The notes: generated by a model not told the origin, from the letters alone. Shown: positions 1 to 9,000, counted from the first letter of the stretch. The stretch: DNA of 64,000 nt from Streptomyces sp. CG4 (GCF_041080655.1 NZ_CP163525.1:3596001-3660000); one strand, 5' to 3'. Made by a program: numbers and translations.

Positions 1-175
1 CCTTCTTCTCCAGGGTCTGCACGACGTACTTGTTGTGGACGATCTCGTGCCGGACGTAGACGGGGGCCCCGTACTGTTCGAGGGCTTTCTCGACGGCGAT
101 GACGGCGCGGTCCACACCGGCGCAGTAGCCCCGGGGGGCGGCGAGCAGGACACGGCGGCCAGGCGAAGCGGTCAT
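1..175 (-). CDS. ispH: 4-hydroxy-3-methylbut-2-enyl diphosphate reductase (IspH/LytB), N-terminal part
   Basis: Only the first 58 codons lie in the window; the gene continues past the left edge. The visible protein has GYCAGVDRA (Cys18, first ligand of the Fe-S cluster in this family) and VRHEIVHNKYVV (His43, a substrate-binding His), both diagnostic of IspH. The enzyme makes IPP and DMAPP in the last step of the MEP isoprenoid pathway. The ATG at 173-175 is chosen because the family's conserved start region follows at once. It is divergent from the permease gene, with 75 bp between them. Confidence 0.95.
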   Translation of the reverse strand, partial: MTASPGRRVLLAAPRGYCAGVDRAVIAVEKALEQYGAPVYVRHEIVHNKYVVQTLEKK

Positions 176-250
176 GCGTCCCATCGTACGGCCGCGTTCG
201 GCGGCGCCGAGATCGCGTCCCCGGTGCCGTGCGGGGGAACGCTGGGTGCC

Positions 251-1516
251 ATGTCCGACACGGAAACCACGGCCTCTCCGGCGGATGAGCGGCACCGGCT
301 GCGGCGCAGCCTCGGTTTCCGGGACCTCGTGGTCTACGGACTTCTCTTCATCGCGCCCATGGCGCCGGTCGGCGTCTTCGGCACCCTGGACGCCAGGTCG
401 CACGGCGCGGTGGCGCTGGTCTACGTGGTGGCGACGGTCGCCATGGGATTCACCGCATTCAGCTATGCGCAGATGGTGCGGGTGGTGCCGCAAGCCGGGT
501 CGGTGTTCGCCTACGCGCGCGTGGGGCTCGGCAGCAAGGCCGGGTTCATCGCGGGCTGGATGGCGATGCTGGACTACGTCCTCATCCCGGCCGTGGCCTG
601 TCTCTTCTCCGGCATCGCGATGAACGCGCTGGTCCCGCAGGTGTCCCGGTGGGTGTGGACCGCGCTGGCCGTCGTGGTCACGACACTGCTGAACCTGTGG
701 GGCGTACGGGCGGCCGCGCTCGTGGGTTTCCTCGTTCTGGCTCTGGAGATCGTCGTCCTGCTGGTGTTCGTGGTGGCGGCGCTCGTGGTGCCGGCGCGGG
801 ACGGGGCGGCGCGGGGGCCGTGGTCGCCGCTGTCGGACGATGGCACGCAGGGCCCCTTCGCGGTGTCGGCGGTGATCGGCGCGGTGTCGGTGGCGGTGCT
901 GTCGTATCTGGGCTTCGACGCGATCGCGACGTTCGCCGAGGAGGTCACCGGCGGGTCGGCGAAGGTGGCGCGGGCGCTGCTGTTCTGTCTGGCGCTGGCG
1001 GGGGTGCTGTTCGTGGCGCAGACGTATCTGGTGGCGCTGCTGGAGCCGACGACGTCCGCGCAGCCGGCCGCGGATCCCGGGAAGCAGGGCTCGGCCTTCT
1101 ACGACGCCGTGGACGCCTCGGTCGGGGGCTGGCTGCACGATCTGGTGGCCGTGAGCAAGGCGATCGGGGCGGCGTTCGCGGCGCTGGCCGGGCAGGCTGC
1201 GGCGGGACGCCTGCTGTTCGCGATGGGCCGGGACCGCCGGCTGCCCCGGGCCCTGTCCCGCACGGATGCCGGTGTGCCGCGGGTCGCGCTGCTGTGCTCG
1301 GCGGTGATCACGCTGGTCGCGGCGGGGTGGGCGGCGCGCCGGGACGACGGTCTGGACAGACTCGTCTCGGTGGTCGACATCGGAGCGCTCACGGCGTTCA
1401 CGTTGCTGCACGCGAGCGTGGTGGGGTATTTCGCGGTACGGCGGCGGGAGGGGCGGGTCGGCTGGTGGCGGCATGTGCTGGTGCCGGGGGTGGGGGCGGC
1501 TATCACGGCGGGGTGA
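251..1516 (+). CDS. APC-family amino acid permease, 3' end frameshifted
   Basis: Polytopic membrane protein of the amino acid-polyamine-organocation superfamily (421 aa as read). The first helix follows the N-terminal LGFRDLVVYGLLFIAP block, with helices up to about residue 410. The ATG at 251 is chosen because upstream codons read through the ispH control region and are not permease-like. The frame stops at 1514-1516, in the last predicted helix. The next frame continues with VIVEASGVAQVVGAVWLVV to a stop at 1618-1620, which looks like the missing terminal helix. One base lost from the G run at about 1509-1512 would explain it, as a real mutation or a sequencing error. Substrate cannot be assigned. 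Confidence 0.85.
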   Translation: MSDTETTASPADERHRLRRSLGFRDLVVYGLLFIAPMAPVGVFGTLDARSHGAVALVYVVATVAMGFTAFSYAQMVRVVPQAGSVFAYARVGLGSKAGFIAGWMAMLDYVLIPAVACLFSGIAMNALVPQVSRWVWTALAVVVTTLLNLWGVRAAALVGFLVLALEIVVLLVFVVAALVVPARDGAARGPWSPLSDDGTQGPFAVSAVIGAVSVAVLSYLGFDAIATFAEEVTGGSAKVARALLFCLALAGVLFVAQTYLVALLEPTTSAQPAADPGKQGSAFYDAVDASVGGWLHDLVAVSKAIGAAFAALAGQAAAGRLLFAMGRDRRLPRALSRTDAGVPRVALLCSAVITLVAAGWAARRDDGLDRLVSVVDIGALTAFTLLHASVVGYFAVRRREGRVGWWRHVLVPGVGAAITAG

Positions 1517-1763
1517 TCGTGGAGGCGAGCGGGGTGGCGCAGGTGGTGGGGGCGGTGTGGTTGGTCGTGCGGGTGCTGGTGTTGGTGGGGCAGCGGGGAC
1601 GCGTGGCGGCCTCCGAGTAGCTGAGGCCGGCTGGTGCCGGGCCCGTGGGGTTTCCCTTGCCCGCGCCGACGGGGTGCCCGTCGGCATGACGGCCGACGGC
1701 AGTGCAGCTCCCCGGGGGCGCGGGGACCTGCGCGACCCGCGACACCGGACCCGCACCCGGCCC

Positions 1764-1825
1764 GCGGCCGCAAGCCCGGCGGCGCTCCGGACAGCACGCG
1801 GCCGCAAACCCGGCGGCGCTCCGGA
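1764..1825. repeat. two tandem 28-bp direct repeats upstream of xseA
   Basis: Copies at 1764-1791 and 1798-1825 both start GCGGCCGCAA and end GGCGCTCCGGA, with one mismatch and a 34-bp period. They lie in the 340-bp stretch between the permease and xseA, which otherwise holds only the xseA promoter (a TACGCT -10-like box at 1848-1853 sits 6 nt before the ATG, suggesting a leaderless mRNA). Confidence 0.6.
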
Positions 1826-1859
1826 GCCGGGTGTCAGAGGGGACCGTTACGCTCGGCGC

Positions 1860-3068
1860 ATGGCTGCGAACACGACTCCCGAGGCACCCCTCCCCGTGGG
1901 CGAGGTCTCCCGGCTGATCGGTGGGTGGATCGACCGGCTGGGGGCGGTGTGGGTCGAGGGGCAGATCACGCAGTTGTCGCGGCGGCCCGGTGCCGGGGTC
2001 GTGTTTCTGACGCTGCGGGATCCGTCGTACGACATCTCCGTGAGCGTGACCTGCTATCGGCAGGTGTTCGACGGCGTCGCGGACGTCGTCGGCGAGGGCG
2101 CCCGCGTCGTCGTGCTCGCCAAGCCGGAGTGGTACGCCCCGCGCGGCCAGCTGTCCCTCCGCGCCGCCGAGATCAGACCCGTCGGCGTCGGTGAGTTGCT
2201 GGCCCGGCTGGAGCGGCTGAAGAAGGCGCTCGCGGCCGAGGGCCTGTTCGCACCGGAGCGGAAGAAGCCGCTGCCGTTCCTGCCGCAGCTGATCGGGCTG
2301 GTCTGCGGCCGCGCCTCCGCCGCGGAGCGCGACGTGCTGGAGAACGCCCGGCACCGCTGGCCCGCCGTCCGCTTCGAGGTGCGCAACGTCCCGGTGCAGG
2401 GCGTGCACGCCGTCCCGCAAGTCGTGCAGGCGGTGAAGGAGCTGGACGCGATCGACGCCGTGGACGTCATCATCGTCGCGCGCGGCGGCGGCAGCGTGGA
2501 GGATCTGCTGCCGTTCTCCGACGAGCAGCTCGTACGGGCCGTGGCCGAGTGCCGTACGCCCGTCGTCTCCGCGATCGGGCACGAGCCCGACAACCCGCTG
2601 CTGGACCATGTCGCCGATCTGCGCGCCTCCACGCCCACCGACGCGGCCAAGAAGGTCGTGCCGGACGTGGGCGAGGAGTCCGAGCGGGTGCGGATGCTGC
2701 GGGACCGGGCCCGGCGGTGCGTGGAGGCGTTCGTGGCGCGCGAGGAGCGGGGGCTGGCCCACGCCCTGGCCCGCCCCTCGATAGAGGATCCGCACCGGAT
2801 GATCGACGAGCGCGCGGACCAGGTGGACTCCCTCGCCGAGCGGAGCCGGCGCACCCTCGGCCATCTCCTGGACCGCGCGGACTCCGAGCTGACTCACACG
2901 CACGCGCGCGTGGTCGCCCTCTCCCCCGCGGCCACGCTCCGGCGGGGCTACGCGGTGCTGCAGAAGGCCGACGGGCATGTGGTGCGCGGCCCGGACGAGG
3001 TGACCGGCGGCGAGACGCTGCGGGCGCGGGTCGCCGAGGGCGAGTTCTCGGTTCGAGTCGACAACTAG
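1860..3068 (+). CDS. xseA: exodeoxyribonuclease VII large subunit
   Basis: Exo VII degrades single-stranded DNA to acid-soluble oligonucleotides and acts in repair. The 402-aa protein has an N-terminal OB-fold (about residues 10-110) that binds ssDNA, followed by the catalytic domain with RGGGSVEDLLPF and GHEPDNPLLDHVADLRAST, the family's signature motifs. A helical region and C-terminal segment follow. ATG at 1860 was chosen over upstream in-frame codons because the conserved N-terminus (PLPVGEVSRLIGGWIDRLG) begins just after it. The xseB start follows 10 bp after the stop, so the two subunits are almost certainly co-transcribed. Confidence 0.96.
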   Translation: MAANTTPEAPLPVGEVSRLIGGWIDRLGAVWVEGQITQLSRRPGAGVVFLTLRDPSYDISVSVTCYRQVFDGVADVVGEGARVVVLAKPEWYAPRGQLSLRAAEIRPVGVGELLARLERLKKALAAEGLFAPERKKPLPFLPQLIGLVCGRASAAERDVLENARHRWPAVRFEVRNVPVQGVHAVPQVVQAVKELDAIDAVDVIIVARGGGSVEDLLPFSDEQLVRAVAECRTPVVSAIGHEPDNPLLDHVADLRASTPTDAAKKVVPDVGEESERVRMLRDRARRCVEAFVAREERGLAHALARPSIEDPHRMIDERADQVDSLAERSRRTLGHLLDRADSELTHTHARVVALSPAATLRRGYAVLQKADGHVVRGPDEVTGGETLRARVAEGEFSVRVDN

Positions 3069-3078
3069 GGTTGGGTGA

Positions 3079-3303
3079 ATGACCGGCAAGGTGGAAGAGG
3101 CGCTCTCCTACGAGCAGGCGCGGGACGAGTTGATCGAGGTCGTACGGCGCCTGGAGGCGGGCGGTACGTCGCTGGAGGAGTCCCTGGCGCTGTGGGAGCG
3201 CGGCGAGGAGCTGGCCAAGGTGTGCCGGCGCTGGCTGGAGGGGGCGCGGGCCCGGTTGGACGCGGCGCTCGCCGAGGAGGCCGAGGAGGAGGACGCCGAG
3301 TAG
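3079..3303 (+). CDS. xseB: exodeoxyribonuclease VII small subunit
   Basis: A 74-aa acidic helical protein with the family pattern LSYEQARDELIEVVRRLEAG then LEESLALWERGEELAKVC. It binds several copies per large subunit and is needed for Exo VII activity. The length is typical. It is the second gene of the xseA-xseB operon. Confidence 0.95.
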   Translation: MTGKVEEALSYEQARDELIEVVRRLEAGGTSLEESLALWERGEELAKVCRRWLEGARARLDAALAEEAEEEDAE

Positions 3304-3349
3304 GCGTCGACCCGAGGTTGTGAAGCGAGTCACCGCACCCCGACATTTG

Positions 3350-3378
3350 TTGAAGGTTGAACTTCACTGGCGTAGGGT
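3350..3378 (+). promoter_or_regulatory. promoter with embedded dyad before the nitroreductase gene
   Basis: TTGAAG (3350-3355) and TAGGGT (3373-3378) are 17 bp apart. An interrupted palindrome TGAAG-N6-CTTCA (3351-3366) lies over the -35 and spacer. A dyad in the spacer resembles MerR/SoxR-type control, but no such regulator gene is nearby, so this is an inference. Confidence 0.4.
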
Positions 3379-3445
3379 CGCCCTGTCAGCCGATCCGGAC
3401 CGCGGTCCGGTACGTCGGATCAAGGCGCCACCAGAAAGTTCACGC

Positions 3446-4036
3446 ATGTCTCTCGTTCTTGACCCTGCCGCCCAGGACCTGCTGTTCCGCGAGGCCCGCA
3501 CCGCGAACACCTTCACCGACGAGCCGGTGACCGAGGAGCAGGTCCAGGCGATCTACGACCTGGTCAAGTACGGCCCCACCGCCTTCAACCAGTCCCCGCT
3601 GCGCATCACCCTGGTCCGCTCTTCCGAGGCCCGTGAGCGCCTGGTGCGGCACATGGCCGAGGGCAACCAGGCCAAGACCTCCACCGCCCCGCTGGTCGCG
3701 ATCCTCGCCGCGGACAACGAGTTCCACGAGGAGCTGCCGGCCCTCTTCCCGCACTTCCCGCAGGCCAAGGACGTGTTCTTCAGTGAGCGTCCGGCCCGTG
3801 AGGGCGCCGCCGCGCTGAACGCCGCCCTGCAGGCCGCGTACTTCATCATCGGCGTCCGCGCCGCCGGCCTCGCCGCCGGCCCGATGACCGGCCTCGACTT
3901 CGAGGGCGTCCGCAAGGAGTTCCTGGACGACGACCACACCCCGCTGATGGTCGTCAACATCGGCCGGCCGGGCCCGGACGCCTGGTACCCGCGCTCGCCG
4001 CGCCTGGCGTACGACGACGTCGTCACGACCGTCTGA
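3446..4036 (+). CDS. nitroreductase-family oxidoreductase (RutE/HadB-like)
   Basis: A 196-aa FMN-dependent reductase of the RutE-like branch, whose namesake reduces malonic semialdehyde in pyrimidine degradation. Visible features are the N-terminal Arg-rich FMN segment (REARTANTFTDEPVTEEQV), YGPTAFNQSPLR, and the C-terminal RSPRLAYDDVV typical of this subgroup. No other rut genes are nearby, so the physiological substrate is unknown. ATG at 3446 is preferred because upstream in-frame codons overlap the promoter. Confidence 0.88.
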   Translation: MSLVLDPAAQDLLFREARTANTFTDEPVTEEQVQAIYDLVKYGPTAFNQSPLRITLVRSSEARERLVRHMAEGNQAKTSTAPLVAILAADNEFHEELPALFPHFPQAKDVFFSERPAREGAAALNAALQAAYFIIGVRAAGLAAGPMTGLDFEGVRKEFLDDDHTPLMVVNIGRPGPDAWYPRSPRLAYDDVVTTV

Positions 4037-4057
4037 GCCGGCTCCGCCGGAAACACG

Positions 4058-4088
4058 ACGAGGCCCCCAGCACCGCCGGGGGCCTCGT
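4058..4088. terminator. bidirectional terminator-like hairpin
   Basis: An 11-bp perfect stem, ACGAGGCCCCC (4058-4068) with GGGGGCCTCGT (4078-4088), 9-nt loop. It lies between convergent genes (nitroreductase and the DUF4245 gene). Confidence 0.85.
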
Positions 4089-4136
4089 TCGCGTGCGCGG
4101 GCATCCCGCGTGCGCGGGCGTCCCATGTGCGCGGGC

Positions 4137-4673
4137 TCACCGCATCTTGAGCGCCGTCACCATCGTCGTCAGGTCCGCGAAGGACCCGGTGCCGGCCACC
4201 ACCGTCGTGGCGCCCTGTGCGCCGTTCAGGACGAGGGCGTCGTAGCGGCCGCCGGTGTAGCGGGTCCAGGTGCGGCCGTCGATCGTCTCGGTCTGCTGCG
4301 TCGCCGACGCGCCCTGGCTGGCCTCGTCGATGAAGGCGGCCCGCTTCTCCGTGGACTGCTCGATCTGCACGTACTGGCTGTCGGGGGTCTGGAAGCCCAG
4401 GTGCCAGCGGTCGCCGCTCTCGCCCTGGAACCGCACGGAGGTGGCCTTCCAGGTGTTCGGCAGGCCCTCGGGGGCGGCCACCGGGTAGCCTGCCGCGCGG
4501 CGGGCCGTGAGCAGCTCGACCTGGTAGTCGACCCGCTTGAGGTCGGGGGCGTGATCGTTGTGCGGGATGGCGAAGAACCAGACGACCATCGCCGCGATGC
4601 CGATCAGGGCCAGGGAGAGAACCATGTCCCGGGCCGTCTTCTGCTTGCCGTTCGAACCTGCCACGCCCTCCAT
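4137..4673 (-). CDS. DUF4245 membrane-anchored protein
   Basis: A 178-aa protein with one N-terminal membrane helix (about residues 16-36, MVLSLALIGIAAMVVWFFAI) and an extracytoplasmic domain rich in aromatic/charged strands (GDRWHLGFQTP, RTWTRYTGGRYDALVL), matching the actinobacterial DUF4245 family. Function is unknown. It is divergent from glpX (118 bp apart), a conserved pairing in Streptomyces as I recall it. Confidence 0.85.
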   Translation of the reverse strand: MEGVAGSNGKQKTARDMVLSLALIGIAAMVVWFFAIPHNDHAPDLKRVDYQVELLTARRAAGYPVAAPEGLPNTWKATSVRFQGESGDRWHLGFQTPDSQYVQIEQSTEKRAAFIDEASQGASATQQTETIDGRTWTRYTGGRYDALVLNGAQGATTVVAGTGSFADLTTMVTALKMR

Positions 4674-4791
4674 CGTCGCAGGTGCCCCGGGTGCTCATCC
4701 GTGGGGTCCCCTGCTCATTTTGTCTGCCTAACGATAGAGTCAGGGCCAACACCCTCATCCGGCCGTCGTCGTATCAGAAAGGTGCGCTCCG

Positions 4792-5826
4792 ATGACCGAA
4801 AATCATCATCTGCCGTCCGAGCTCGATGTTCCCTCCGAGGCTCCCGACCGCAACCTCGCCCTGGAACTCGTCCGGGTGACCGAAGCCGCCGCCATGGCCG
4901 CGGGACGCTGGGTGGGGCGCGGTGACAAGATCGGCGCCGACGGCGCCGCCGTGCGCGCCATGCGGACCCTCGTCTCCACCGTGTCGATGAACGGCGTCGT
5001 CGTCATCGGCGAGGGCGAGAAGGACGAGGCCCCGATGCTCTTCAACGGGGAGCGCGTGGGCGACGGCACCGGTCCGGAGGTCGACATCGCGGTCGACCCG
5101 ATCGACGGCACCACGCTGACGGCCAAGGGCATGCCGAACGCGATCGCCGTCCTCGCCGCCGCCGAGCGGGGCGCCATGTTCGACCCGTCCGCCGTGTTCT
5201 ACATGGACAAGCTGGTCACCGGCCCGGAGGCCGCCGACTTCGTCGACATCGACGCGCCCGTGGCCGTGAACATCCGGCGGATCGCCAAGGCGAAGAAGGC
5301 CACGCCGGAGGACGTCACCGTCGTCATCCTCGACCGGCCGCGCCACGAGGGCCTGATCAAGGAGGTCCGGGAGGCGGGTGCGCGCATCAAGCTGATCTCC
5401 GACGGTGACGTCGCCGGGTCGGTCTACGCGCTGCGCGAGGGCACCGGCGTCGATCTGCTGCTCGGTGTCGGCGGCACGCCGGAGGGCATCATCTCGGCCT
5501 GTGCCGTGAAGTGCCTGGGCGGCACGATCCAGGGCAAGCTGTGGCCCAAGGACGACGCGGAGCGGCAGCGGGCGATCGACGCCGGGCACGATCTGGACCG
5601 GGTGCTCACCACGGACGACCTGGTCTCGGGCGAGAACGTGTTCTTCGTCGCCACCGGGATCACCGACGGCGAGCTGCTGCGGGGTGTTCAGTACGGGTCG
5701 GAGAAGGCACTGACCGAGTCGATCGTGATGCGGTCGAAGTCGGGGACCGTGCGGAAGATCTATTCCGAGCACCGGCTCAGCAAGCTGCGGGCCTACAGCG
5801 CGATCGATTTCGACCGGGCCAAGTAG
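4792..5826 (+). CDS. glpX: class II fructose-1,6-bisphosphatase
   Basis: Hydrolyses fructose-1,6-bisphosphate to fructose-6-phosphate in gluconeogenesis. The 344-aa protein has IGEGEKDEAPML (72-83) and DPIDGTT (102-108), metal and substrate motifs of the Li+-sensitive phosphatase superfamily in its GlpX form, then DRPRHEGLIKEVREAGARI and GVGGTPEGIISACAVKCLGG. Length is normal. It is a single-gene unit closed by a strong terminator. Confidence 0.97.
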   Translation: MTENHHLPSELDVPSEAPDRNLALELVRVTEAAAMAAGRWVGRGDKIGADGAAVRAMRTLVSTVSMNGVVVIGEGEKDEAPMLFNGERVGDGTGPEVDIAVDPIDGTTLTAKGMPNAIAVLAAAERGAMFDPSAVFYMDKLVTGPEAADFVDIDAPVAVNIRRIAKAKKATPEDVTVVILDRPRHEGLIKEVREAGARIKLISDGDVAGSVYALREGTGVDLLLGVGGTPEGIISACAVKCLGGTIQGKLWPKDDAERQRAIDAGHDLDRVLTTDDLVSGENVFFVATGITDGELLRGVQYGSEKALTESIVMRSKSGTVRKIYSEHRLSKLRAYSAIDFDRAK

Positions 5827-5866
5827 TTCCGGGGCGGACAGCGCCCAAGTGAACAACCGCAAGTGA

Positions 5867-5904
5867 ACAAGGGGCGCCCCCTGTGCGGAGGGGGCGCCCC
5901 TTGT
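5867..5904. terminator. strong bidirectional terminator
   Basis: A perfect 16-bp stem (5867-5882 with 5889-5904) and a 6-nt loop GTGCGG. It separates convergent glpX and the WhiB gene. Confidence 0.9.
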
Positions 5905-5908
5905 GCGC

Positions 5909-6286
5909 TTATCCGGCTATGCGGTTCGCCGCCGTCGCTCGTGCCGCCTTCTTCAGTTCCATCTCGCGGCGGCGGCGCCTCGCCAGGACCACGCGGCGTT
6001 CCGCTGCCGTGAGGCCGCCCCAGACGCCGTACGGTTCGGGCTGGAGGAGGGCGTGTTCGCGGCACTCGACCATCACCGGGCAGCGGGCGCAGACACGCTT
6101 GGCCGCTTCCTCACGGGACAGCCGGGCGGCGGTCGGCTCCTTCGAGGGAGCGAAGAACAGGCCTGCCTCGTCGCGCCGGCACACCGCCTCGGTGTGCCAG
6201 GGTGCGTCTTGATCCCTGTCTCGCTCTGGCACCCGCTGGGCTGGAACGGCAGCTACCTGCAGGGACGAATGCGGCGGTTGCAGCAC
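5909..6286 (-). CDS. WhiB-family iron-sulfur regulator (possibly WblI)
   Basis: A 125-aa WhiB-like protein with the four cluster Cys (C36, C66, C69, C75; CxxC-x5-C), the GVWGG turn at 87-91 and a basic C-terminus (LARRRRREMELKK) that contacts DNA. Family members are redox or NO-sensitive partners of sigma factors. The position next to glpX agrees with Streptomyces WblI as I recall it, so I name that only as likely. The 174 bp upstream hold only its promoter region and the end of the DUF1707 gene's unit. Confidence 0.92.
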   Translation of the reverse strand: MLQPPHSSLQVAAVPAQRVPERDRDQDAPWHTEAVCRRDEAGLFFAPSKEPTAARLSREEAAKRVCARCPVMVECREHALLQPEPYGVWGGLTAAERRVVLARRRRREMELKKAARATAANRIAG

Positions 6287-6460
6287 GGTCTACTCCTGAC
6301 GACGGCTTCGCGAGCGAGAGACGATGCAGCAAGGCCTACCCGCTGTGCGCGCGCCTATGCACAGCGTTCCCAACGGCAGGCGCGCGGCGGCTCGTTCGCG
6401 CCCCTACCGCGGCGACAGGGGCGGAGCGGAACCTTCCGGTCACCGGCGGATTCGCGACCG

Positions 6461-7162
6461 TCAACGGCCCAGGTGTTTGCGCAGCTTCCGGTCGACCTTG
6501 TCCTGGACGCGATCCAGGATGTCCGCCACGCGCTTGCCGCGCTTGGGGCGCGCCTCGACATTGCCGAGCACGGACCAGCCGTCGACGTAGACGACCGGCG
6601 CGTCGGGCTCGACCGAGTCCAGCGTGTCCACCTCGAAGTTGCCGAGGACGCCGCCTCCGGTGCCGCGCAGCGTCACGTTCTCCGGGACGCGGATCTGGAC
6701 GTCGCCGAAGACCGATATCGCCTTGATCACGACCTGCTGGTACTCGAAGATCGCCTCGCTGAGGTCGATCTCGACGCTGCCGAAGACCGAGTACGCGTGC
6801 AGCCGGCGGCCGGGGCGCCAGCGGCCACGGCGGACCGCGCTGCTGAGGACCGCGACCACGTTGGCATCGGCCTCGGGCGGGATCGCGCCCGGGGCCGGGC
6901 GGGGCGGCACCGGCGCGTAGGCGGGGGCGGCGGGGCGCTGGTGGGCGGCGGGCAGGTCGCGGATGAAGACCTCCAGCTCGCCCACCGTCTTGGCGTGCAG
7001 CACTCCTTCGACGCGCTCGGCGTGCTCGTCGGCGGTCAGCCGGCCCTCGGCGAGGGCCTCGCGCAGGATGTCGGCGATCCGGTCGCGGTCGGCGTCCGAG
7101 GCGCGCAGTTCGGTGACGCCCGGTGCGGCGTCCTGGGTACGGGCGGGCTTCTGAAGGTCCAC
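6461..7162 (-). CDS. DUF1707 / LiaF-C-like protein
   Basis: A 233-aa protein. Residues about 17-70 form the DUF1707 domain (LRASDADRDRIADILREAL then GRLTADEHAERVEGVLHAKT). A Pro-rich linker follows, then a C-terminal beta-helical domain (SVFGSVEIDL, SVFGDVQIRVP, VLGNFEVDT) like that of LiaF/VraT cell-wall stress proteins. No membrane helix is evident, so it is probably cytoplasmic or peripheral. A role in envelope stress sensing is inferred from the domain only. Confidence 0.8.
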   Translation of the reverse strand: MDLQKPARTQDAAPGVTELRASDADRDRIADILREALAEGRLTADEHAERVEGVLHAKTVGELEVFIRDLPAAHQRPAAPAYAPVPPRPAPGAIPPEADANVVAVLSSAVRRGRWRPGRRLHAYSVFGSVEIDLSEAIFEYQQVVIKAISVFGDVQIRVPENVTLRGTGGGVLGNFEVDTLDSVEPDAPVVYVDGWSVLGNVEARPKRGKRVADILDRVQDKVDRKLRKHLGR

Positions 7163-7180
7163 GACAGCAGCGTACCGAAA

Positions 7181-7194
7181 CGCGATAGATCGCG
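7181..7194. promoter_or_regulatory. palindromic operator upstream of the DUF1707 gene
   Basis: CGCGAT-AG-ATCGCG, perfect 6-bp arms, 19 bp upstream of the DUF1707 start. The remaining 135 bp to fumarase show no strong element. Confidence 0.4.
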
Positions 7195-7329
7195 ACTAGG
7201 GGTGTGGAAAACCAGGGCGTGTCGAACTGAGCCTTACCTCACAGGTTCCGTGTCGGCGGCAGGTTCTAGGCTGGTGAGGCCCGCCAGCGTCGGCGGGCGG
7301 CCGTCCGTCAGAGTGAGGAATGGGCTGAG

Positions 7330-9000
7330 ATGCCTGAGTTCGCGTACACCGATCTGCTCCCCCAAGGAGAGGACACCACCCCGTACCGGCTGGTGACGTC
7401 CGAGGGCGTCTCCACCGTCGAGGGGCCCGACGGCCGTACGTTCCTCAAGGTGGAGCCGGAGGCGCTGCGCAAGCTGGCCGAGGAGGCCGTCCACGACATC
7501 CAGCACTATCTGCGGCCCGCGCACCTGGCCCAGCTGCGGCGCATCATCGACGACCCCGAGGCGTCGGGCAACGACAAGTTCGTCGCGCTCGACCTGCTGA
7601 AGAACGCGAACATCGCGGCGGCCGGTGTGCTCCCCATGTGCCAGGACACCGGCACGGCGATCGTGATGGGCAAGCGCGGGCAGAACGTCCTCACCGAAGG
7701 TGAGGACGCCAAGCACCTGTCGCACGGCATCTACGACGCCTACACGAAGCTGAACCTGCGCTACTCCCAGATGGCTCCGCTCACCATGTGGGAGGAGAAG
7801 AACACCGGCTCCAACCTGCCGGCCCAGATCGAGCTGTACGCGACCGACGGCGGCGCCTACAGGTTCCTGTTCATGGCCAAGGGCGGCGGAAGCGCCAACA
7901 AGTCCTTCCTCTACCAGGAGACGAAGGCGGTCCTGAACGAGGCCTCCATGATGAAGTTCCTGGAGGAGAAGATCCGTTCGCTCGGCACGGCCGCCTGCCC
8001 GCCGTACCACCTGGCGATCGTCGTCGGCGGCACGAGCGCCGAGTACGCGCTGAAGACCGCGAAGTACGCCTCCGCGCACTACCTGGACGAGATCCCGGCC
8101 GAGGGCTCCCCGCTCGGCCACGGCTTCCGGGACAAGGAGCTGGAGGAGAAGGTCTTCGAGCTGACCCAGAAGATCGGCATCGGCGCGCAGTTCGGCGGCA
8201 AGTACTTCTGCCACGACGTCCGCGTGGTCCGGCTCCCCCGGCACGGCGCGTCCTGCCCGGTCGCCATCGCCGTCTCCTGCTCGGCCGACCGCCAGGCCGT
8301 CGCGAAGATCACCGCCGAGGGCGTCTTCCTGGAGCAGCTGGAGACCGACCCGGCGCGCTTCCTGCCGGAGACGACCGACGAGCACCTCGACGAGTCCTCC
8401 GACGTGGTGCGGATCGACCTCAACCAGCCAATGGACACGATCCTCGCCGAGCTGACCAAGTACCCGGTCAAGACCCGGCTTTCACTCACCGGCCCGCTGG
8501 TCGTCGCCCGTGACATCGCGCACGCGAAGATCAAGGAGCGGCTGGACGCGGGCGAGGAGATGCCGCAGTACCTGAAGGACCACCCGGTGTACTACGCCGG
8601 TCCGGCGAAGACCCCCGAGGGCTACGCCTCCGGTTCCTTCGGTCCCACGACCGCCGGGCGCATGGACTCCTACGTGGAGCAGTTCCAGGCGGCGGGCGGC
8701 TCCAAGGTGATGCTCGCCAAGGGCAACCGCAGCAAGCAGGTCACCGACGCGTGCGGCACGCACGGCGGCTTCTACCTCGGCTCCATCGGCGGCCCCGCCG
8801 CCCGCCTCGCCCAGGACTGCATCAAGAAGGTCGAGGTCCTGGAGTACGAGGAGCTGGGCATGGAGGCCGTCTGGAAGATCGAGGTCGAGGACTTCCCGGC
8901 GTTCATCGTGGTGGACGACAAGGGCAACGACTTCTTCCAGGACCCGGCCCCGGCGCCGACGTTCACTTCGATCCCGGTGCGTGGGCCCGGCCTGGCGTAG
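7330..9000 (+). CDS. fum: class I (Fe-S) fumarate hydratase
   Basis: Interconverts fumarate and L-malate in the TCA cycle. The 556-aa protein is collinear with class I fumarases: the N-terminal alpha domain with MCQDTGTA (Cys104, cluster ligand), MAKGGGSANKSFLYQETKAVL, and the C-terminal beta domain with TAGRMDSYVEQFQAAGGSK and CGTHGGFYLGSIGGPAA. The protein is oxygen-sensitive in this family. A class II fumarase (fumC) lies 7.5 kb downstream, beyond an inserted accessory island. Confidence 0.96.
   Translation: MPEFAYTDLLPQGEDTTPYRLVTSEGVSTVEGPDGRTFLKVEPEALRKLAEEAVHDIQHYLRPAHLAQLRRIIDDPEASGNDKFVALDLLKNANIAAAGVLPMCQDTGTAIVMGKRGQNVLTEGEDAKHLSHGIYDAYTKLNLRYSQMAPLTMWEEKNTGSNLPAQIELYATDGGAYRFLFMAKGGGSANKSFLYQETKAVLNEASMMKFLEEKIRSLGTAACPPYHLAIVVGGTSAEYALKTAKYASAHYLDEIPAEGSPLGHGFRDKELEEKVFELTQKIGIGAQFGGKYFCHDVRVVRLPRHGASCPVAIAVSCSADRQAVAKITAEGVFLEQLETDPARFLPETTDEHLDESSDVVRIDLNQPMDTILAELTKYPVKTRLSLTGPLVVARDIAHAKIKERLDAGEEMPQYLKDHPVYYAGPAKTPEGYASGSFGPTTAGRMDSYVEQFQAAGGSKVMLAKGNRSKQVTDACGTHGGFYLGSIGGPAARLAQDCIKKVEVLEYEELGMEAVWKIEVEDFPAFIVVDDKGNDFFQDPAPAPTFTSIPVRGPGLA

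Noticed and set aside
35..250. In-frame upstream extension of the APC permease
   Set aside because: It runs through the ispH 5' end and shared promoter; the sequence is not permease-like, and ATG 251 fits the family start.
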